Assembly: GCA_035772735.1 (NCBI GenBank)
Contig: JASDFA010000018.1
Location: 137,335,501-137,399,500 of the forward strand
Direction of reading: 5' to 3'
Source: Datura wrightii
Lineage: Eukaryota; Streptophyta; Magnoliopsida; Solanales; Solanaceae
DNA length: 64,000 nt
In this document: one piece after another, positions 1-10,730 of the stretch
How positions within the stretch are numbered: the first letter of the stretch is position 1
How the letters are laid out: each line of letters begins with the position of its first letter
Notes under the pieces: model-generated
Told to the model about the DNA's origin: nothing
The model's input: the letters and a program-made list of their open reading frames with translations, nothing else
The model's database searches: none
Position numbers and translations under genes: made by a program

Positions 1-271
1 ATTATAAATCTCATCTATCATAAACATCTCAACAATGGGCTTTTAACTCAATAAACTAGAAACATGAATTTTTATTGAAAACATTATAAAAATTGCCCAT
101 GCTTCAAAATTCAATAGTAGAATCGTAATCAAACCATACCCGTGTACAGAAATCAAATATTTATGCATTTGGGTAAAAACCCCATAGATTAGACATAGAA
201 TTTCATACTTTAGAGAGTGATTAAGAATGGGTGTGAAAGAAATCACCCATTCATAACCCTACATACCTGTC
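1..271 (-). mobile_element. LTR fragment of B-type chromovirus (B'), left part
   Basis: The stretch aligns by eye with part of the B LTRs (near 18900-19160 and 34440-34715). Shared blocks include the 'tttgggtaaaaccccatag' type segment and the 'accctacatacctg' segment. It is the left half of an LTR split by A1; the right half resumes at 10026. Orientation follows the B copies. The rest of this LTR, and any element it belongs to, lies outside the window. The short ORF here has no recognisable product. Confidence 0.75.
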
Positions 272-276
272 GATAG
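272..276. repeat. Target site duplication of A1, left copy (gatag)
   Basis: The five bases gatag lie directly before the LTR start at 277 and recur directly after the other LTR end at 10021-10025. This is the 5-bp duplication expected from Ty3-type integration and fixes both A1 ends to the base. Confidence 0.92.
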
Positions 277-1179
277 TGTTCAGTTTGCGTTATATGGGTA
301 TATAACTACACGCAAGTGCACGTGGTCGAAAAAGTAGTAAAGTGGCTTAAGTAAGCTAAGTATCGATCCCACAGGGACTTGGATGAAGTGCAATCTGCTC
401 AAGTGTACTATATTTCAATTCTAACAATGCAGACAACAGTTTAACCAAGAGTTTGATATTTTTGATTTCTAATAATTATGCTAAGTCTAAACAATTATCT
501 AATGTTAGTCTGAACTATGAATGTGAGCATGCTGAGGTTAAACGTACATGTAATCAAATTAATTGTTGATATAATTTGGTTATCCTTTTCCTCCGGTTGC
601 TAGTCAAGAATTATTGCCAAGGGATTACAACTCTCGTATTTAACCCCACTTAAGAATCATGAACCATCCACCTACATTTATGTGATTAAATGCAATTCAT
701 GTTCTAGCCATACAAAACCGATTCCTAAATTGACTAATACGACTTTCAGATATATTTCTATCCTGAAGGTAAATCAATTCTCAATTTTCCCAAACTAAGA
801 AAGGATCATATCCTATTAATTCACAACTTTCCAATTTCTTGCTCTCTCGAGTGAAACCGGACTTTTTAGATATACATTAATGTAGGCCACACATTAATGC
901 AGTAAGAATAAGAATTAATAGAACAACAATGGAAGAAAAGATGAAAAACCAAAGAATCAATAATCACATTTCATTACAAGTGTTCATAACCTCAGCAAGA
1001 AGAGGAATTAACCACTCATTTGTTGATTAAAATCGTTAAATGAGTGATAAACATACAAGCAATTGAATTCAAGGAGAAAGAAAGAGAGAAAAACCCTGAT
1101 AATTTCGTCCCCTCAACTGCCTGTAACCCACGTTCTTGCTCCACCAAGTCAGAATATTGAAAAATAAACCTAAGTGTTC

Positions 1180-1187
1180 TATTTATA
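1180..1187 (-). promoter_or_regulatory. TATA box of A1 3' LTR
   Basis: The minus strand reads TATAAATA, followed by the conserved 'gaacacttagg' stretch. The same box is at 9504-9511 in the other LTR and at 39271-39278 in A2. The GC-rich island lies just upstream (higher coordinates). Confidence 0.75.
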
Positions 1188-1203
1188 CTGGTGGGAATTT
1201 TTT

Positions 1204-1443
1204 CCGGAATAACAAGCAACGTGTCACGGAGTGCATCGCGGAGCACTGCCTCCGTGACACGCTACCGACGCGGACCTTCACTGGAAACTGGGGGTCCAGG
1301 GAATAAGGCCCAACATGGCACGACATCCAACACAGAGCCATGCTACCGTGCCACAGACCTATCGAGAACCCTCACTGGAATTAGGCTGAAAATTCCCTCT
1401 CCAGGCAAAAGGCCTCCACGATGGCAGCGTGACACGGCTCCAT
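1204..1443 (-). promoter_or_regulatory. Palindrome island upstream of TATA, A1 3' LTR
   Basis: GC-rich block in an AT-rich LTR. It repeats variants of the words cgtgtcacgg and gcgatggagcc, with their reverse complements. Long arms (cgtgtcacggag and ctccgtgacacg) can pair. It ends about 16 bases upstream of the TATA box. Its function is not known; promoter or structural roles are inference. Confidence 0.7.
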
Positions 1444-1697
1444 CATGGAGCCCCTTTATTTTGTGCTTTCCAATGCCTTGTCCCTTGCTCGTATCCGAGT
1501 CCAAACCCGATCTCTTCCAACATGCATTTTAGCTTCCTGAAATTACATTTTTCCTGCAAAACAATGCTAATCATGTTGGTTAGTATAAATTCACATTTTA
1601 TTACCAATCACATGAGAATATATAAACATTGATAGATAAACAAGGCTAAAATGACACCTTTGAGTATCACTTGGGCATATAAATTTGCCCAAGATCA

Positions 1698-1707
1698 CTT
1701 ACCCCAC
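1698..1707 (-). other. A1 polypurine tract
   Basis: The minus strand reads gtggggtaag directly before the 3' LTR, within a longer aagtgtggggtaag run. This is the usual plus-strand primer position and is of the Athila/Tat style. Confidence 0.8.
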
Positions 1708-3511
1708 ACTTAAATCCTTGTTCGTCCTCGAACAACAATCTTACACCTCATGCAATTTACATCCCAACCTCGCTACTTTGGTTCGACAATTTAGGTTACG
1801 GTCATACCGATTATTAAATACAGCAAATCATCAAGAAAACATGCATGGTCCTATCAATGCAATGACCTTCAATACATCAAGACCTCCTAGACTTAAGAAT
1901 CGACTCTCGATATTGGCAAACTCATGCAAATCAGCTGATCAAGACATCCGACACGAAAGTTAATCTCTCATCAAGCATGTGCCCTCACAACACAAGAGAA
2001 TTTTCCCCTTTTTTATTATATGAACTCACAAAATTTCAAGCAGGGGCATATAAACACAATTTCGCTCTCTCTCCCAAAAGACTTCACATGCATCATTTCA
2101 TGACCCATAAGCTTGCCTTTAGTGTACTACTTCACTAATATAAAGAAGTGTGATGTAAGATCACGTAGGACTTTAACGGGTTGTAATGGAAGCTACGAAA
2201 CTAGTAAGTATTGGGCTAACCAATAATAGCCACTAGCATCCTTAAGCGCCTTTTCAACACATCCCATCAAACTCATGGACATTGTTTCTTTCTTCATCCT
2301 CCCATTCTTGAAGTATTTCTTTAGTTTGGCCCATCTTATTAAGCACACTTGACACAACACAAAGATTATTCATGCACCTTCATTACAGTTTATTTATAAC
2401 AAGTGCACTTTCAACCTTTTCTTTTCCTCCATCACTCGGCTTTTCTTTTCTTTTCACCATTCTCACTCTTTGACACTTTGGGAAAATGATTTTCTCTTCT
2501 TAAGCACTTAAGAGTTTTGGATAAAACTTACGGCTAATGAAAAGAAGGGATTAAGCTCAGTTTACACTTTTTGATGACAGAAAAAATTAATAGGCTAAAG
2601 GCTCAACGGGCTGACTAGGGTACACAATCCAGGTGGGTATGATAATGAAAAATAGAAACTTTTGGTTAAAAACAAAGAAATGCCTACATCCTTTCCTACA
2701 ATACACCTCCTTCATTTCATTTTGTACACTCACCAGGCAAGTTCTAGACACTTCACAATAGCATGGGATAACAAAACCTCACTTCACACTTATTGCACAT
2801 GCTCAATTCAAGATATATTCACAGACTCTTCGATCAGCTAATTACAGGAATTCAAATTAAGCCTCAATCACACTGAATCGAACTCTATGGCCTAGGTATC
2901 TCAACATATTTACAAAGTTGCATGCTTTCATACTAATCACCTTTGCATTTCACATATCACGTACGACACGCAACCATAATTCCGCAACCATAAAGTAACT
3001 ACAGGTTTTGGGATGCAACCCATAAAAAGAAAAACAACTAAAAAATAATTGAAAAAATCTACTCCTAACGACTACATTTCCCTTAAGACGGTCGTCATCC
3101 ATCCATCATAGGGAATGGTCACTGACTAGGACTTCGGTTCAATGGGACCATTCTCGATAAAAGAACCGAAAACAAAAGTCAAGAAACCCAAGAATTGAAA
3201 AATTTTTTAAAAATATCGATCATTTCGATTAACAAAAATATCGATCAATTCGATAACAAAAATATGTACAAAATCAGCTAACAACATTAGGCAACACACA
3301 ACAGGTTCACATATATTTGTAATACAGAACAACAAATCACAAATCACAGGGTTAGAAAAATTTGTTCACAGGCACAACAACAGATTAGGACATACATACA
3401 TAACAGCACAACCAGCACCTAACTACTTCCACCACACACTTAGCTCGAACACTGTCCCCAGTGTTCACAAAAATTAAAATAGCACAAAAATCGGGTGGTG
3501 GAACTCCCTGA
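1708..3511 (-). other. A1 3' untranslated region, no gene seen
   Basis: About 1.8 kb between the end of ORF2 and the polypurine tract. It holds only short unconvincing ORFs. Near the tract the minus strand carries the 'tcgaggacgaacaa' motif common at this place in plant Ty3 elements. A2 lacks most of this region because it switches to other sequence near 45380. Confidence 0.7.
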
Positions 3512-4732
3512 TCAATCAAAGTACTCCACTTCTTCATCAGGTGCTGCTGCTTCATCTCCCATGTCTGAATCACCCCCGTCGTCATCATCGGACTCCACAT
3601 CGGAGTCCTCCCGACGTGTCTCCTCATCTGTGAGGACATCATTATCCGTGGGCTCTACAAATGCTATCCCCACTCGGCATAGAGCCCTAGCATTTTCGCC
3701 AAAAGTGTAGTCTAGCTCGAGCTACCATAGCTCCTCCTCTGTTGCCGGCCTCCCGCCTATCCTTAGCTGGAGCATTTGCATCCCATACATGCGAGCCATA
3801 TACTGATCATCACGAGCATGGCGCTCGCCAAGTGTAAGCACTGGCCTGTGGGTGGTGTCGGGTGCCTTAGTTTTAGTGAAATCTAAGGCCCGCCGCTCCA
3901 TCTGCGGGATATAGTCAAGGGCCTCTTCCTCAACATCTAGGCCCCTCAGGAATGTGGTGAATAGCCCACCAAATCCGTATCTGTGCCCCTAATGCAACCA
4001 GGCTCTCTTCATGGCGGAGATAATCACCACCCCCACGTTGATCTCCAGCCCTTTCATTAGGGCGTACACCAGGCATACACGATCCCGGGTTACATCTGTC
4101 ATATGTACCCGCAGGATTAGGCAAGAACAGACAATCTTAAGCCATATTCTGGCTTCCCTGTTCATCTGTGAATAGGGCAAAGTCTGATGGTAGCCCCTCT
4201 CCTTGTGCCTGCTCCATCTAGCTGTCGATAGGGTCCCACACAATGTGCGTCTGATGTCCACATACGGTGGAGTGATGTTCAACTGTCGAAGCATGTGGGC
4301 GTTTGTGTCCCGCGCCCCTATGCTAGCATTGAGGTGGTGGGGCTCGAAGGTGACTATTTGCCCTCTGATTTTTATGGTGTGACTTCTTAGAGTCGGGTTC
4401 CAATTGGCATAGAATTCCCGAATCAGATGCAAGTTGCATTCCTTGGGCTCTTCAAAGATGAAGTTGAGCCCAGCTGCCTCGATCCGGTGGACAATCCTAG
4501 AAAACTCCTGTGCCAACGGTTCCCGTGCTATGTGTTCCTCGGGGAAGTACTTGTTTTCCTTGTTCTTTGCATACCACTTCTTCCCCTCATCCGTCACCCA
4601 CCTGGTTCTGTATTGGCGGCGTTGGCCGCGTGGAACCGCTGGTGCTGCTGGGACTGCTGTGCCCAGTCTGATTCGCTTTCTTCCGGCGCCAAATGTTGAT
4701 GCGCCTTTCCCTTTTTCTTGCCTGCTTGTCAT
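3512..4732 (-). pseudogene. ORF2 of A1: putative plant transposon protein, two stops
   Basis: About 406 codons from ATG (4730-4732; protein start MTSRQ) to TGA (3512-3514). The N-terminus is basic and low complexity. The middle matches what I know of the 'putative plant transposon protein' domain (Pfam PF20167): REFYANWNP, then W-K-x-V-C-S at about residue 200, then VYALMKGLEINVG. The C-terminus is strongly acidic and ends EVEYFD. Two in-frame TAG codons (3989-3991 and 3722-3724) each face CAG in the A2 copy. The role of this protein family is unknown. It lies downstream of an intron and its own palindrome island, which suggests separate transcription. Confidence 0.8.
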
Positions 4733-4737
4733 CTTAC

Positions 4738-5429
4738 CTGTCAACCCAAGTAGACAAGATCAATGTTAAGCCAGTGAATATTAACTTCGACTGAGGTCGG
4801 GTTAAGCTAGGCTACCCCACACTTAGTCCTTAGCCAAATTTACAACATTCCGGCAAGATCATCTTTATTTACACAAATAAACAACCAACTATACAAACAT
4901 GCTTAGTGCATACGAAGAATTCGACGGTATGTCTTCTATGTACTACTCAGACATCGTACAGCTAACCACCGTCATTACCATCAATCACATTTTATCCCAT
5001 CGCACTTAGCAAGGAAAAACAAAGAAATGAAAACAACAAGAATTTATCTACACGAACCTATACAATTCACCCAATTCTTGCAAATTTCAATATTCCCCTA
5101 ACCCGAGAATCTGTCGGTCTTTTAACATCACAACAATTAGCACATCGACTCATCTCACTCAACATGTACAACCTAGCATGAATTTCACAAGTTCACTACA
5201 TTTTTCCACTTCAAATTCAAAAACAAGCCCAAAATATGATTGTATCAACAAAATTCGATTAAATTATGCAATTAACGAGTTCAAGCAATCACAACGATAC
5301 TCTGAACATTCATCAACACTAATTCAATTGAATTCGTGCTTAATTTCTACTTAGGGTAAACTTAGCTCACATTACATGCTCAATATCGAAGAAAATCGAT
5401 AAGAAATGAGATGGAATCGAAGAACATAC
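4738..5429 (-). other. Putative intron in ORF2 leader, A1
   Basis: On the minus strand a caag|gtatgt donor (GT at 5428-5429) and a tttgacag-like acceptor ('gggttgacag', AG at 4738-4739) bracket 692 bp, ending 5 nt before the ORF2 ATG. A2 keeps the same donor and acceptor (43358-44036, 679 bp). Conservation of both sites between copies supports splicing; no transcript has been seen. The intron contains an aagtgtggggtagcc polypurine-like run. Confidence 0.6.
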
Positions 5430-5589
5430 CTTGAGATTGAAGAAGTGAAGAAAACTCGATGAATTTCTTGGACTATTTCATGTCACGTTGAAGGGGAAGG
5501 GGTTTTAGGGGGTTTGGTCGCGGAGTGTGTGAGAAATAAGGAAACATTGAGGGGGATTCGGGGTTTAAAAGTGGAAAAATCACGCGAGT

Positions 5590-5800
5590 CACCCGGCGAC
5601 CCGATGTGACCCGTTGCGATATACATAGCAACGTGTCACGGAGTGCATCGCGGAGCACTGCCTCCGTCACACGGAGCTGTCGCGAGGGCGTTCTGGAATT
5701 TTTTAAAATTTCGGATTTATACTTCAACGTGTCAAGGAGGGTAACACAGAGGTCCTCCTCCGTGACACGGAGCTATCGCCCTAGCTCACTATTTTGCCAC
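5590..5800 (-). promoter_or_regulatory. Internal palindrome island upstream of ORF2, A1
   Basis: GC-rich block with the same words as the A1 LTR. It includes a perfect 15-bp odd palindrome at 5758-5772 (arms ctccgtg and cacggag around one base). About 40 bases near 5632-5672 match the LTR island near 1213-1255 in the same orientation. A ttttaaacc stretch just downstream on the minus strand (about 5563-5573) could serve as a weak TATA. Position and content suggest a promoter for ORF2. Confidence 0.65.
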
Positions 5801-6008
5801 TTTTTATGGATTTTCATACCTCGAATTTTCCTTTGCGATTCCTTGCATAATTTCCCTCCGTTCGACCTAAAATTCATTCTACTACAAGAAATTGGTTAGA
5901 ATTATAGGTTTCACTCAAAATAAAAATAAAACAAAACTAAGACTTTTGTTGTTAAACAAGAAAAAGAAAAAGAAAAATCTAATCACAATTTACAAAGAAA
6001 ATTTTTTT

Positions 6009-6026
6009 CACGGGTTGCCTCCCGTG
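6009..6026 (-). other. Conserved hairpin after protease (A1)
   Basis: Inverted repeat with arms cacggg and cccgtg around a 6-base loop, about 40 bases past the protease stop. A2 has the same hairpin at 42755-42772. A similar gcaacccgtg motif is known after the coding region of Athila/Tat elements. Confidence 0.7.
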
Positions 6027-6065
6027 CAGCGCCTGGTTTACCGTCTCGGCTCAACGTCATTCAGC

Positions 6066-7316
6066 TTAGTTGTCCTCTAGGGTTATGGACGTTTCTTCTT
6101 GAAACCCATCCTTCTCCCAGTAGTGCTTACACCATTCCAGTGGTTTTCCCAATAACTCTCGTGAATCCTTAAACTTCTCATCATCGACTTGATCAATCAC
6201 ATTGATCACTGAGAGTTCTTCGTACACAGTCGGGAGCTTGGGTGCCTTGTACACATCGAAGACTTCCACCTTGTCATGTGCTCGCATTATTAGCTGCCCC
6301 GCAGCTACATCAATCAGCATTTTCCCGGTCGCTAAGAAAGGACGTCCCAAAATAAATGGGACTTCCGCGTCTGGTTCAAAATCCAGCACGACAAAATCTA
6401 CCGGGAAGATCAGGGAGCCAACTTGCACCAGAACGTCCTCCACAATGCCATCAGGTCTGGCTAAGGACCGATCTGCCAATTGCAAGATCACTGTTGTGGG
6501 TCTAGGACTCCCTAGACCCAGCTTTTTGAATACCGATGACGGCATCAAATTAATGCTCGCTCCTAGATCACATAACCCACGAGCTCGGATACTCTGCCCA
6601 ATAGTGATTTGTATAGTAAAGCTCTCAAGATCTTTGAGCTTTGTGGGCAGTCTGTTTTGTATCCGAGAAGTGCACTCCTCCGTGAGAGCCACCGTAGCAT
6701 ACTCAGTCAACTGACTTTTGTTTGCCACGATGTCCTTTATATACTTGGCATATTTCGGCACTCCTTGCAAAACATCAACAAGAGGTAAGTTAATATGTAC
6801 CTGTTTCAGTACCTCCATGAATTTCTTGAAACACGCCTCCTCCTTTTGTTTCTTTAATCGTTGAGGGAACGGGGGTGGTGGTCTTTCTAATTCTGCTTCC
6901 TTAGTCTTCCCCCTCTCATCACTTTGCTCCCTTTCGATTGCTGCTGCTCCCGATTGTTGAGGTGGTCTTTCTGGTTCCACCTCTTTCAGCTGCAAACCAC
7001 TCCTTGTGGTCACCGCATTTACCTGCTTGGGGTTGGGATCTGTGACGCTCGGAAGTCCTCCTCTAGGTCTGGTGTTTTGGGCTCCAGCAAATTGCCCAAA
7101 TTGATATTCAAGTGCCTTGGTAGCTAACTGGTTGTTTTTCACCTCGGCTGCCAATTTCACATAGTCAGCCTCCAATTGAGCTTGATTAGCTATCATAGTC
7201 TTGAACATCTCCTCAATGCTGGGTGATGGTGGTGGAGGAGGTGCATTGTTGTTTCTGAATTGTGCTTGATAATTCTGCTGCCCTCCTTGGTTCCTTTGCA
7301 CACCCTGACTTGAACT
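6066..7316 (-). pseudogene. Gag C-terminus plus aspartic protease, A1
   Basis: Downstream part of the single gag-protease frame, open for about 416 codons after the TAG at 7317-7319. It begins with a glutamine/asparagine-rich, proline-rich linker (a run of P near residue 22), a coiled-coil-like stretch, and a charged region. The retroviral-type protease follows, with active site CDLGAS at about residue 246 and a FILGRPFL flap/core motif at about 317. The frame stops at TLEDN with no RT following. A2 ends at the same point, so the frame was fixed to end after protease before the copies separated. It would process Gag. Confidence 0.85.
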
Positions 7317-8447
7317 CTACCCCTGATGGTTGTTGCTACCCGAGGAGAAATTCGGGTGATTCCTCCAATTGGAATTGTAGCTGTTGCCATACTGTTGGTG
7401 GTTTTTCCTTTGTACATTTCCCACAAATTTTACCGAGTCAGGATTTGCTTCACAACACTCAGCTGAGTGCTCACTGCTTCCGCACACTTCACACCAAATC
7501 TACTGCACTGCATTAACTGGGGCTTGAGGCTGGTTCATTGTCATGTTACTGAAGTGGGTGTTGAGTTGATTCTGTAAAGCAGCTATCTGTGCAGCAATAG
7601 CTGTAAACCCATCCACTTCTAGAACTCCTGTTGCTTTCCCTGTTCCGCCTCTTGAAGAATCAGCATTCCATTCTGGATTGCCCTGCAAAATACGGTTCAA
7701 CAAGGTATACAGCTCCTCATAAGTTTTCTCCAGCGCTTGTCCCCCAGTTGCTGAGTCTAGCAATATTTTTGTATGGGGTTCCAAACCCTCTATAAAAGTG
7801 TTCACCAACACATCATTGGATTGATGACGATGAGGACAATCCCACAACATGGACTTGAATCTCTCCCAAGCCTGATATAGATTCTCTCCCTCTCTCTATT
7901 TGAAACTTAGAATTTGACTTCTAAGTCTTGCTGTTTTACCAGAGGGAAAAAATCGTATCAAGAACTTCCTTGCAAGATCATCCCACGTCGAAATAGAATT
8001 AGGTGGCTCAGCCTTCAACCACCTCTTGGCTTCTCCCAATAGTGAGAGTGGGAACAATGTAAGCCAAACATAATCTAATGACACTCCAGCGGGGATATAA
8101 GTGTCACTTATCTCCAAATAATTTTGGAGATGCTGCTGTGGATCTTCATGAGGGAGACCTGTAAACTGCCCGCTCGTGTGCAGCAATTGTACCATGTTCT
8201 GCTTAAGTTCAAACCTCCCTCCTAGCTTAGGTTTGCGGATGCTAGATGTGACATTATTAGCATGCGGGATTGCCACCTCGCGAACCGGCCGAGCTGCTAC
8301 TTCTTCGGGCACTAACATTGCCCGTACTACCGGTGGATTCTGTTGTTGCTCCATGATTGTCTGTCTGAGCAACTGCAGCTTTCTTTCTAGAGCTTCTCTC
8401 CGCTGTCGATGAAATAATCTTTCTGGCTCCAAATTCGAGTCCACCAA
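7317..8447 (-). pseudogene. Gag of A1 (capsid domain), three TAG stops
   Basis: Retrotrans_gag-type protein. It has an N-terminal charged helix (PERLFHRQRREALERK), a capsid-like core (WLKAEPPNSISTWDDLARKF, then LRSQIL), and a CX2CX4HX4C zinc knuckle (start CEVC) near 7480-7495. In-frame TAG codons lie at 7896-7898, 7500-7502 and 7317-7319; all are in one frame with the protease below. No ATG opens the frame: a stop lies eleven codons above LVDS and the first ATG is internal. A2 shares this, so a non-AUG start or splicing is possible. A tttgcag acceptor-like site is just upstream, near 8492-8500. Confidence 0.85.
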
Positions 8448-8575
8448 CTCCTTGTCTCTTGCCAGTGTTCAACAGAGATTAAATCTGCAAAATACAGGCT
8501 AAGACCAAGTTGTCAACTCTAAGAAAATAAAAATATAGTAAATTAACACTTAAGACAAAATCACCAATTGCCAAG

Positions 8576-8593
8576 TCCCCGACAACGGAGCCA
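8576..8593 (-). other. A1 primer binding site, tRNA-Asp type
   Basis: The minus strand reads TGGCTCCGTTGTCGGGGA, six bases inside the 5' LTR. It differs by two bases from the Athila-type tRNA-Asp site TGGCGCCGTTGCCGGGGA. A2 has a closer match at 40192-40209. Confidence 0.85.
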
Positions 8594-9503
8594 AAAACTT
8601 GTTCGGTTCGCGTTATATGGGTATATAACTACACACAAGTGCACGTGGTCAAATAAGTAGTAAAGTGGCTTAAGTAAGCCAAGTATCGATCCTACAGGGA
8701 CTGGGATGAAGTGCAATCTGCTCAAGTGTACTATATTTCAATTCTAACTATGCAGAAAACAGTGTAACAAAGAGTTTGATATTTTTGATTTCTAATAATT
8801 ATGCTAAGTCTACACAATTATCTAATGTGAGTCTGAACTATGAATGTGAGCATGCTGAGATTAAACGAACATGTAATGAAATTAATTTTTGATATAATGT
8901 GGTTAGCCTTTTCCTCCGGTTGCTAGTCAAGAATTATTGCCAAGGGATTAAAACTCTCGTATTTAACCCCACTTAAGAATCATGAACCATCCACCTACAT
9001 TTCTGTGATTAAATGCAATTCATGTTCTAGCCATACAAAACTGATTCCTAAATTGACTAATACGACTTTCAAATATATTTCTATCCTGAAGGTAAATCAA
9101 TTCTCAATTTTCCCAAACTAAGAAAGGATCATATCCTATTAATTCACAACTTTCCAATTTCTTGCTCTCTCGAGTGAAGCCGGACTTTTTAGATATACAT
9201 TAACGTAGGCCACACATTAATGCAGTAAGAACAAGAATTAATAGAACAACCATGGAAGAAAAGATGAAAAACCAAAGAATCAATAATCACATTTCATTAC
9301 AAGTGTTCATAACCTCAGCAAGAAGAGGAATTAGCCACTCATTTGTGGCTTAAACATCGTTAAATGAGTGTTAAACATACAAGCAATTGAATTCAAGCAG
9401 AAAGAAAGAGAGAAAAACCCTGATAATTTCGTCACCTCAACTTCCTGTAACTCACGTTCTTGCTCCACCAAGTCAAAATATTGAAAAATGAACCTAAGTG
9501 TTC

Positions 9504-9511
9504 TATTTATA
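9504..9511 (-). promoter_or_regulatory. TATA box of A1 5' LTR
   Basis: TATAAATA on the minus strand, about 900 bases upstream of the LTR end. The palindrome island lies immediately upstream. Confidence 0.78.
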
Positions 9512-9541
9512 CTGGTGGGAATTTTTCCCGAAATAACAAGC

Positions 9542-9775
9542 AACGTGTCACGGAGTGCATCGCGGAGCACTGCCTCCGTGACACGCTACCGACACGGACC
9601 TTCACTGGAAACTGGGGGTTCAGGGAATAAGGCCCAACATGGCACGACGTGCAACATGGAGCCATGCGACCGTGCCACGGACCTATCGCGAACCCTCACT
9701 GGAATTAGGCTGAAAATTCCCTCTCCAGGCAGAAGGCCTCCGCGATGGCAGCGTGACACGGCTCCATCGCGGAGC
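9542..9775 (-). promoter_or_regulatory. Palindrome island upstream of TATA, A1 5' LTR
   Basis: Same GC-rich words as the other LTR (cgtgtcacggag, ctccgtgacacg, cgcgatgg, ccatcgcgg), with several CpG sites kept here that read TpG or CpA in the left LTR (for example cgatggc versus catgga near 1428). That pattern fits decay of methylated CpG. Confidence 0.7.
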
Positions 9776-10020
9776 CCCTTTATTTTTTGCTTTCCAATGC
9801 CTTGTCCCTTGCTCGCATCCGAGTCCAAACACGATCTCTTCCAACATGCATTTTAGCTTCCCGAAATTACATTTTCCTGCAAAACAATGCTAATCATGTT
9901 GGTTAGTATAAATTCACATTTTATTACCAATCACATGAGAATATATAAACATTGATAGATAAACAAGGCTAAAATGACACCTTTGAGTATCACTTGGGCG
10001 TATAAATTTTCCCAAGATCA

Positions 10021-10025
10021 GATAG
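10021..10025. repeat. Target site duplication of A1, right copy (gatag)
   Basis: Matches 272-276 exactly and follows the LTR end CA. Confidence 0.92.
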
Positions 10026-10730
10026 CTGATTCTTACTTTCCCTTGAATGCCTAAAAGAAATTTGAAAGAATTTGAAGATTACAAACTTGATCACCCCCTC
10101 AAGTCTATTCTACCTTGCAAGAATGGATGAATAATGTATAAAATAAACTTAACTCCTTAAAAAGTCTCTATTCTTAACCCAAAACATCGTAGCTTCGGCT
10201 TTAGGAAGTTAGGAGTTACGGCAAAGCCCTTAGAAATTCGCAGAAAATAACTGCCAGGTGGCCCTAACGGGTGACCTGATGACTTGTCACTGGGGGAAAT
10301 GACTTGTGATGCCATCCGTTAGGTGCACTGCCTCATCTATCCTCCTGCGCTCGTCACGGCTCATCCCACGACTCGTGGTCACCATCAATGAAGTACACTG
10401 CCTTGACTTTGAAAAATCTTCTCTAGGCTTGCTAACGACCTACCCCGCGAATCGTGGGGGCTAACCACGACTCATGGGGACCTTTCGTGATGTCCAGTGC
10501 CCATTTTTTCTTTTATTTTCTTTTTCGCCTCCCTATGGCTAACCCGACGACTCGTGGGGCCTGACCACAAGTTCTGGTCATGCCCCTGGGGTCTCACATC
10601 TCCAGTCCTTCTCATGACTCATGGGATACACTCACAAGTCATCTCATGACTCATTCTGAGTCTGCTGCAAAATTTTCACTTTTTCCCGTTTCAACTCTCG
10701 AGTTTGATCATTTGGCTTCCGGGGTATAAT
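10026..10730 (-). mobile_element. LTR fragment B', right part
   Basis: Continuation of the B-type LTR from 271. It carries the B-type island (repeats of cgactcgtgg and ccacgactc words at about 10330-10650) and ends near 'ccggggtata', matching the B LTR end 'cccggggtattaca'. E-type LTR sequence resumes directly after, so B' is inserted in E's 5' LTR. The exact last base is uncertain because the CA end is mutated. Confidence 0.7.

Larger units (their letters stand above)
277..1697 (-). repeat. A1 3' LTR
   Basis: Begins tgttcag and ends aagatca on the plus strand. It is a direct repeat of 8600-10020 with the same length and a few percent substitutions, denser near its left end. Reading on the minus strand, it holds a palindrome island, a TATA box at 1180-1187 and then the transcribed part. 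Confidence 0.93.
277..10020 (-). mobile_element. A1: complete non-autonomous Athila-like LTR retrotransposon
   Basis: Two 1421-bp LTRs in direct orientation (277-1697 and 8600-10020) begin TG and end CA. A 5-bp duplication flanks them. Read on the minus strand the order is LTR, tRNA-Asp-like primer site, gag-protease reading frame, conserved hairpin, palindrome island, intron, ORF2, untranslated region, polypurine tract, LTR. No reverse transcriptase, RNase H or integrase is present, so movement would need proteins supplied by another element. A second copy (A2, plus strand, from 38762) has the same gene order and the same missing pol, so this is the family's structure and not damage to one copy. 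It is inserted in a B-type LTR. Confidence 0.9.
8600..10020 (-). repeat. A1 5' LTR
   Basis: Direct repeat of 277-1697, also 1421 bp. It begins tgttcgg and ends aagatca on the plus strand. As the upstream LTR on the minus strand it would drive the gag-protease transcript. Confidence 0.93.

Noticed and set aside
3495..3710. Serine-rich plus-strand ORF
   Set aside because: It is the complement of the acidic tail of ORF2 on the minus strand.
6202..6714. 170-codon plus-strand ORF, also 42010-42579 minus
   Set aside because: Both are antisense shadows of the protease coding region.
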